Of a stretch of 22,023 bases of DNA, positions 10,101-19,100 are shown in pieces (position 1 is the first letter of the stretch; every line of letters starts with the position of its first letter). The stretch is from Elysia marginata. Taxonomy: Eukaryota; Mollusca; Gastropoda; Plakobranchidae. A model generated the notes under the pieces. The model saw nothing but the letters and a program-made list of their open reading frames with translations. It did no database searches and was not told the origin of the DNA. Position numbers and translations under genes: made by a program. The stretch is taken from positions 62,358 to 84,380 of the forward strand of contig BMAT01010082.1 of NCBI GenBank assembly GCA_019649035.1, written 5' to 3'.

Positions 10101-13100
10101 GAGTGTTAACAGCTCAAGGACTACATAGTATAATTGATAAAGGAGTAATTGAACAAACAATTTTCTTTTTTTAAAGAACTGGTTAACATTTTTACTGTCA
10201 GTAATGATCTTGTTATCTTTGTTTTTTTTCAGTGGGTAAGACAGCCAACCACTGTGTCGTGATGGCCAGACTGAAAATGTCAGGAAAAGACTGTGGCATG
10301 CAGTCATTCATCGTGCCCATCCGCGACCTGGAGACGCACCAACCCTTGCCAGGTAAATTAAAGATTAGATCTCTTTGTTGCAGCTTTTTCTTTAAGAAAA
10401 ATTTGATAAATAAACATGGCAAAATCCAATCAACATGAAGTTCTTTGGACTAGTTGTGTGATAAGCAGTTTAAGTCTAGAGAAGATTTATTTATTGACTT
10501 AAGATTTAAAAGAAATAAGAAATTGCACTCACCATAGGGACATATTTGTATCATGGTGTCTATGGGAACTATGAACATTCCAGTTTACATATAATGAAAG
10601 ATGTTATTGTGATTTAATCAACATGTAAACTATTGAATGTATCACAAAAAAAATATTTGCATTGCTAATTTGTTTTTTCTGTTAGAGAGCTTCAGACCCC
10701 TGTTCACGTCACTTCATAACTACAAGTTGGAAAAAAATAATTTTGAAGGTAATTTTTCTGTTCACCTAAAGCAGAATTTTGTTTAAAAGGATTTGTGTCA
10801 AAAGAAGATCACCGTACCTTGTACTCAAAATATCTTGCATTTCCCTTCTCCTCTCATCATACCTCCACTCAGGTGTAACTGTCGGTGACATCGGGCCCAA
10901 GTTTGGCTACTCTGCTATGGACAACGGTTTCCTTCGACTGGACAAAGTGAGAGTTCCCAGAGAGAACATGCTGATGCGTTACTCCCAGGTGAGGACTTCC
11001 AGGACCAGATGTGCTGGCTTTAAGTCTTTTTTGTAATCTCTATAAAAGCTAAAAATCTTGGTGTTTATTTTGATGCGAAGTTGTCAATGACCCATCATAT
11101 CAATCATTTGGCCCAAATCTTGTTCTTGGAGCTACGCAGAATTAAACAGATTCGATCTTTTTTAAATGAAGAAGCTGTGAAAACTCTTGTCTCTTCTTTC
11201 ATTCTATCTAGATTAGACTACTGCAATTCCTTGTTATATGGTTTACCCATGGACACCCTAAAGAGGCTTCAGCTGATTCAGAACAATGCTGCCCGTCTCA
11301 TTATGAAAAAACGCAAAATTGATCATGTGTCACCCATGTTTAAACATTTACACTGGCTGCCTGTACAAACTAGAATAGAGTATAAGATCGCTGTTTTATG
11401 CTACAAATGCATTCACGGCTATGCCCCTAATTATCTTAAAGGTCTTGTAAGCTTGTACACGCCTACGCGCAACTTAAGATCATGTAATAAAGCTCTGTTG
11501 TCAGTTCCGTGTAAACCATCAAGAAAAGATGGTAATAGAGCCTTTGTGCAATGTGCCCCAGTAGTCTGGAATGCCCTTCCCCTTTCTATCAGGGAGGCTA
11601 CATCGATAAATCAGTTTAAGACCCTTTTGAAAACATATTTTTTCACGCTCTATGAAGACCTTAATTAGTTTGTGTCAAGAAATGTATCCGACTACCGATG
11701 GTCAATGTATATCCTTTTTTTTCTTTAATTTTGTACATGCACCTTTTGTTTTTCTTTTGTTTGTTTTGAATTGTTAATGGATTTTGTTTTGTATAAAATT
11801 GTCATTATGTCAGCATTGTTTGTTTGGGTAGATGTACTGTTGTAAAGAGCTTCGAGCCTACATGTAGGAAGAGGCGCTAGAAAATAACTTCATTATTATT
11901 ATTATTAATATGGTGCCAAAATAATTAGTCTGTTTCATACTGTATGGTGGAATCCTGAATACTTAGCAATCAGTGTTGTAGCAAGCATCTTTAACTCAAT
12001 AGAGACATGCAGTTTTGTCCCTTCCGACACCCTGGGATGCACTCTAATAGGAGTTTGCTAAAAAAAAATAGCAATATATTATATTTTATAAATCTACGGT
12101 TGAAGGGAACTAAATGAGGTATCAATGAAGAATAATATGAGAGTGCTTTCCCATTCCACTTACAATAAAGAGAAAATAATGCCAAAGTCTAACATTCACA
12201 TATGAACTGATGGTCTCTAACCGTGCGCTCCAATAAGTTAATCATTTAATGTAGACAATATGTCATGACACCAGTCGAAATGAGTTAGTTGAATCTAATC
12301 AATTTTACTATTCTTTCGAGCTATGTTTTTGAGCTTTCAAATGCAAAAAATGACATGGTCACATTTGTACTTTCAACACTTTATGGAAAGATATGAGATC
12401 TTTTATTCGTTTAAAATATTTAGAAAAACGTTTTCTCCAGTTAAAATCTGCGACATCTGACTGGTTGTGAGACACATGGTAAAGTCTACACTATTTGTGT
12501 GCATACCTGCAGGATCAAAAGCAATACATGTGTATATGATCAATATTTTGCTCTCTCTCCCTGTATCTTATACTATGCTTGTTTTGACAACAAATTAATG
12601 TCTACTTTCACATTGAACAATACGCTAATGATTGTCATCTCCTGTTAGGTTTTATGATTTACCCAGTTAGTGAAAAGCAAAGATTTTAACAAAAGGAATT
12701 TCTTGGGAGTTCAATGAAAAACTAGTTATTGAAGTTAGTCAAATCAGATCAGAGTGTTCTAATATTTAAAGAATTTCTTGTTCTGTTCTTAAAATGTTTT
12801 TTTTTTCATCTGTGACACTGTATGATGTCCATTTCAATGACAGAATAGAACACCCTCGGCAACATTTAATTGTAGTGGACACAGTTTTGGGTCAAATATT
12901 TCAAAAGTAGCAAAAATGCTCTCAAAACATTCTCTAACTCTATAGGGGAACCATTAGGTGTGAGGTCACAAACTGTTTTTAATGAAATAAAAAAAAAGAG
13001 AGTAACTTTATAAACTCCTCAGGTACTAGAAGATGGAACTTTCAAGCATCCTAAAAATGACCGTCTGGTGTACGGGTCAATGACGTTGATCCGTACGTCT

Positions 13101-16100
13101 ATAGTTGGAGGTTGTGGTCGAGCACTTGCTAAGGCTGCTACCATAGCAACACGATACAGCACGGTGAGACGCCAGTCAGAGATAGCTCCCAAGTAAGTGA
13201 TATTGTCTGTAACGAATTTAACAATTTTCAGTAAAAAAAAAACTTCTTTTAATCTTTTGGGCATAGAATCTAGAGATAAGTGAGTGATCCACCTATGGTA
13301 AACCCAGCAAGGGTCATTTTCTCAAAGTTTGTAGAGATGATATTTTCTAAAAGTGTATTTGATGTGGACATAACTCCAGTTTCCAGCATCTGGAGGTATT
13401 TTATTACATTATGTAGCAGAATCTAATTGTCAAAAAGCTTTTACTGAAAACTAGTCTGGTTGACTAATGCATGCTAAACACCTTGGTGGCTTCACATGAA
13501 CGGGTTTAAATAGAAGTCTCAGTTACACAAGTTGGGAGCTTTGCTTTACTCTGTGGACAAAAAATCCTATGTATTTATATATAGAAAATTGTTGTGTAAA
13601 GTGTGGGCTCTTTGCCTTTCCTATTTTTTTCTCTCTTTTATTCACAAAAAGGTCAGGCACAAAGATATCAGACTTAAAGAGAAGTTACAATGTATTATAC
13701 CTTTTTTTATCGCTGGTTTTATCTAGTCCAGCTTTCTCTGGGTTTTTATCCATTTGAAAATTTTTTGCTCTGTGTAATTACTATCCTTTATCTACTCTCC
13801 AATCAAATATAACTATCGCACAACGTGTCTGTAATATATGCAATGTTGGGCTGATTTTTCAAGGCTTTTTTTTTTTTAAATTATTTGGCATCCCTGTGTC
13901 TATTTTGAAATGTTTTTCTGTTGAGCTGCATAGACATCAATTGTTTTAAAGTTTTGACGGCATAGACTTAAAATTATTCATACTGAAGCCATTCCATTTA
14001 AGGCTATAAATGACCTGGGTTCAACCAACATTTCTTTCATAACATTTGTCTCGCATTCTGTCTAAATGAGTCATCAGTCAAAAGACCTAGTTTTGAGATA
14101 AAGGCTTTCAAAGTTAAGTGGGTGGTCAAAAGTCAAATTTTTTAATTTCACATGTTGACGGCAAAACCATTTCTAAACAGTTTTCGCACCTGATTCATGT
14201 TGAATTTCATTTATTATGTGATGATAATTATTGGTATGGTTGCTAAGGCCCCTACACGTGTATATTTGTCTAAACGTTAAATGCAATTTTCTCCACTTTC
14301 TGAAATTTCACTAGTCCTTACCCTGCCAACTTCAAACGGCTATAACATCACACAGAAACGCGATAGGGCTTTTCTGTTTGTTGTATTTGAAAGTAGAGAA
14401 AATAAACTTTTCAATGATACTAATATATCTGTCTACTTTGCAATTTTGACGTAAGACTCCTTTGGACTGGCTGCTAGACATTTCTCCCCCTGTTTCCCGC
14501 AGGTCTGGCGAAGTCCAGGTGATTGACTTCCAGACCCAGCAGCACAAGCTCTTCACCCAGATAGCCTCAGCGTACGCTCTGATCAACGCGGGCAAGTTTG
14601 CAGCAGATCTGTACAACAATGTTGCGGCCAAGATTGAAGGTGGACAGCTGGAGGACTTACCTGTGGTGAGCTCAGCAATAAATCTGCCAGCTTTTCATTG
14701 CAGGGTTCACATTATTAGGAGTAAAATAGTCTTAACATTTTTTCTCAAGTTTTTAATTTGCGAAAAATGGTGATAAATTGACCCATGCTTTTTTAAGAGC
14801 TTTTCATATTTGTTGATTACGAAAAAGTAAACACTAATAGGACGAAAATAGTTCCCAAAGACCATACTGGTACTCTTAACTGTATCAATCACTAAGGCAT
14901 GTTATATGTTACCTTTCTAGAAGTCAAGTCCTCTGAACCCTATCTGTACTTTGAGTTTTACTATCTTATGCATACACCAGGGGTAGCTGTGAACCTCCAT
15001 ACCTTAAATAGGGAAATATTAAAGGGGGTGACAAAATTATCCCACCTGTTTAATGAGATAAATCGTTTTTTTTACCTGCAGGTAAGCAGGGGTGACTTAA
15101 TCACCCATGCATAATAAATTGTCACTTAGGACAAACAGTGGAATTATTGTAATTTGGGTATTGTTTTTAATTGTGGTAGAAATGGTTTTTGAGGTATTCA
15201 CAAACCTAAAGCCCTTTTTTTTTTTATTTTTTGGGTCAGTAGGGTAATTAATTTACCTGCATTTCTTTATAACGATAGGTTTTTTATACAAGCCCTGATC
15301 AGCATAACTTTTTTTTTTTTTTTTTCAAAAAACATGATATGAACTTTGTAAAGACGAAATGTTTGAGTAATACTGAGAAGCTTTTTTAGAAATTCCAGTT
15401 ACAAGCATTTTTAATCAAAGAAAAAATACCACTGGGATGATATTTTCACCCCCTCATGTATGGATAGGATAAATGAATTCAAATTTTCAAACAGAAAAAC
15501 AAACATGTACTGAAATAACGGTGCTTTATGAGTTTGGAGATAATTGCTAGATAGTTTGTATTACTGTTTTATACATCTTACAGGTGAAATTAACTCTAGT
15601 TTTTGAAAACATTGACCATCTCCTTGAAACTTCCAGCAATGCTAATAACCATAATTATCAAAGGATCCTTGATGTGGCGTTTCTGTTTATTGCTTTAAAT
15701 TAGTTGTCAAGTACATTTTATCATTTATTTTTTGTGTGTAAATCTGAGTACGCATTTTCATTTGTTCCTTCTTAAGTTTTAAAATATTCATCTTTATTTC
15801 TTGATGATGTCCTGTCAAGTACCAATGTTGAAGTTTTTAGAGTTTGATATTTGAGAGAAGTTTTTTTTTTGCCCTCGCTTCAGCTGCATGCGTTGACTGC
15901 AACCCTGAAGGCTTTTAGCTCATGGGAGATGGCTTCGGGAATAGAGCAGTGCCGCATGTCCTGTGGTGGTCACGGCTACCTCCTGGCCTCTGGCATCCCG
16001 CAGATCTACCAGGATATGGTTCCAGCATGCACATATGAGGGAGAGAACACGGTCATGTGTCTGCAGACAGCCAGGTGAAACAAATGGTTTTGAATAGAAT

Positions 16101-19100
16101 TTGAGGTGACAAAAGTCATGATTCTGTTGTTTGTGATGCAAAACAAAATGTTATAAGGTTGGCAAAGAAAACGAGACCCCTTTTAAAGGCTTTTACCCCT
16201 GCATCAATTGTAACCATTGACGCTTGCTGTAAATTTCTCAAAAAAGACGTAAAAAAATGGCAGAAAAACAAGGTTCAAAATCTGTTATTTATGATTCAAA
16301 CGGTGGGGAAAAATGTAAATGAAAAATAAAATTTGCATATGATGCAAACCTAATTAATGCCACGATTTTCCCAAAGGTTGATAGGCATTTGTTCAGTTTC
16401 AGGGTTTACATCTGTTTGTGGACGTTGTAATTCAAGATAGAGAGTTGGTAACATTTGTTTAGCATCCTGGGATAAGGAAAAGGTTGAGGACTCAACATTT
16501 ATTTTTGACGATTGTCCAGGTTCTTAAACAAATGCCAAGAGGCTGCCAACAGGGGAGAGAAGCTGCCGCCGATGGCTCATTTCCTGCAGGCCAGGTCAGG
16601 AAACAGGAAGAGTGGGCTGACCGAGAGAATGGAGCTGGATGAACTTGTAGCAGCCTTTGAGTTCCGCGCTGCGACGTGAGTCTGATGATGTCCCTAGTAG
16701 AGTAAAAATGTTTCTAGACTTGATATGGGTGGATCCCACTTCTTGCTCCATCTGAGCACGTAACAGGGGGTTTGCAAAACCTCACAAATACCTGACATTG
16801 CCATTGCTTTCTTGATTGCCTTTACGTTAGGTATTAGTGAGGTTTTGCAAACCCCCTGTTACGTGCTGCAACGTTAACATATCAGAACCTTAGCTGCAAG
16901 CAGTGACCCTCTTACTGACTAAGGTCCTATTGAATTGCTTACCTAACATATTTTGCACGGTGAAACTTCTGCATTAGTGCTACAAATACTTAGTGTCACG
17001 ATTAGATTGGGGTAGGCACTAGGAAGCAAATAAAATTTTGTCTCGACTTGGAATTGAGTCAAACAGCTTTGGAAGCATGGAATTTTACATTATCAGATAT
17101 TGACTTTGATTTAGAGTATTTTCAGTGAAAAAAGGAAAAGAAACATGTAAGGTTTTAACATTTTAAGTCTTTTTTTTAATAAAAGTTATCAAATGTGGAA
17201 ATTTATTGTCTGGATCAAGACTTCCACACTAGGTCGGCTCCGTATCTTATTGGACTTTTTAGAATAAAAATTGACAGAAGGAGCAGTTAGCAGTATTTAA
17301 AGTAATATTTTATGCTTTATAATTTTCAATACTCATCTGCTGAGTTATAATTTCAGTGTAGATCTTTGTGAGAATATAGAGCTAAAGCTAGCATGAGATC
17401 TAGTAAGAGAAATCTTTAGATCTCTGTTGTTTGGTGTTTTTGTGCATTATAAAATTTACTGAGTGTATGTGTTTTTTTCTGAAGAAACCCCTCCCCAGGC
17501 ACTTGGCTAGTCCAGTCCCGTATGGTAAAGTCAGACTTTTTATTTCTTTCTCTACCAGAGCGTCTGCAGAGGCAAATGCCAGACTAAAGGCTCAGAGGGC
17601 TCAAGGCAGAAGTGAGGCAGATGCCTGGAACGCCTCAAGTCAACTCCTGGTGCAGGCTGCTCTGGTACTGTCCAGACTTTTCTGTTGCTGATGTTGTCAT
17701 TTCTTTCTGCTGTCAATTTTTTCTTTCATCTTCTTAAATTTTTTTACCACCCCAGTCTTAGGTTTTGTATTTCCTGCAGTCCTTTTTGTTTTACTTTTCT
17801 CAAAGTCAAAATACTTGTTGAAATTTAGCTTTGTTAACATAGAGCATGCTCTAACAAGGCTTGGGTCGTTTCATTCACAGGCATCAAAGGGATCTTTTTA
17901 TAACAATGTCAGGTTAAAAGTATCTTCCTATTACAGTAGAATCTATGAATCATTTGAAGGATTTCCCAATATCTAAAAATACAGGGGCAGGGAGTGTTGC
18001 ACTAAAAAGTTCATGGCCATGTGAACCTAGGTTACGCCTGGATAATTCACAGATGGTAGGTCTACTTTGAGCTGGTTTAAATGCAAAAGGCTTAGAGTTC
18101 TCAAAAGAATTTGGGTCATTTTAAAACCTGACACTCGTAAAATTCACACTAGCCTGGGACACTGGTATATTCACATATAAAACCCGTGAAATGGTAAAAA
18201 GATTTAACATTTGACATGGTTAAACATGTATGCTATTTGGCTCCTAAGAACAATTTTATACACTATAATTATAATACATATATTATAACATGCTTTCAAA
18301 ATTGATGTAATTTTAATATATCCTAATATGAATAAATAAAAATGTGAAAATGGAGAGAAAAATAAAAGTGGTCAACAAGGAATAAACCAACCATTATTTG
18401 TTCCTGACTGTTTCTCTTATTTATGCCTGTTTATTTGCCTTGATTGTATTTCTTTAAGCAATGTGCTTAAGAGTTGAAGAAATTCTACCATTTCCTAAGT
18501 GGAGTATTGTTATCTTACTTCAATTTTTTTTTTTTTTTTTGACATTAACAGTACTGCAAACCTGATAGCTTTGTTTCCTCTCAATCTCCCTCCAGGCTTT
18601 CTCACATGCATTTACCGTGAGGGCGTTTATTGAGAGTGTTAGAAACGCAAAGTTCCACAAGAGTTTGGAGTCTGTGATGACACAGGTGGCTACACTGTAT
18701 GCTCTGGATGGCATTCTGCGCTTCTCTGGAGATTTTAGGAAGGTAAGATCTCATTTATCTCTCTTTCTTTCTCTCTCTCTTAGTCTCTCTCTCTCTTGCT
18801 TTCTCTGTACCTCTGTCTCTCTTTTGTGTAGCTTCAAGGTCGAGAGATGCAGGGTTAAAATCACTGATTCTGCAGGTTGACTTTTAGTCCTTGAGAAAGC
18901 TATTAATACATTTCTTTGCCGCACAGGCATGAAATGTGTATCTGCCTATAGGCAGTGAAAGATCTCGTCCTTGTGCAAGAGGGATGCCTGTAAACTGATC
19001 TTTATCTATCTACCTCTCTCTATATTTCTTTCAATCCGTTTCTCTTTCTCTCTCTCTCTCTCTCTCAGTCTCCCTGTTTCTGTGTCTCCGTCTCTCTCAG

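Noticed and set aside
10779..11036. Open frame running through exon 6
   Set aside because: It is exon 6 read with flanking intron; the splice sites and phases define the true exon.
13019..13264. Minus-strand open frame
   Set aside because: It is antisense to ACOX1 exon 7, whose coding sense is certain.
14332..14631. Minus-strand open frame of 99 residues
   Set aside because: Antisense shadow of exon 8.
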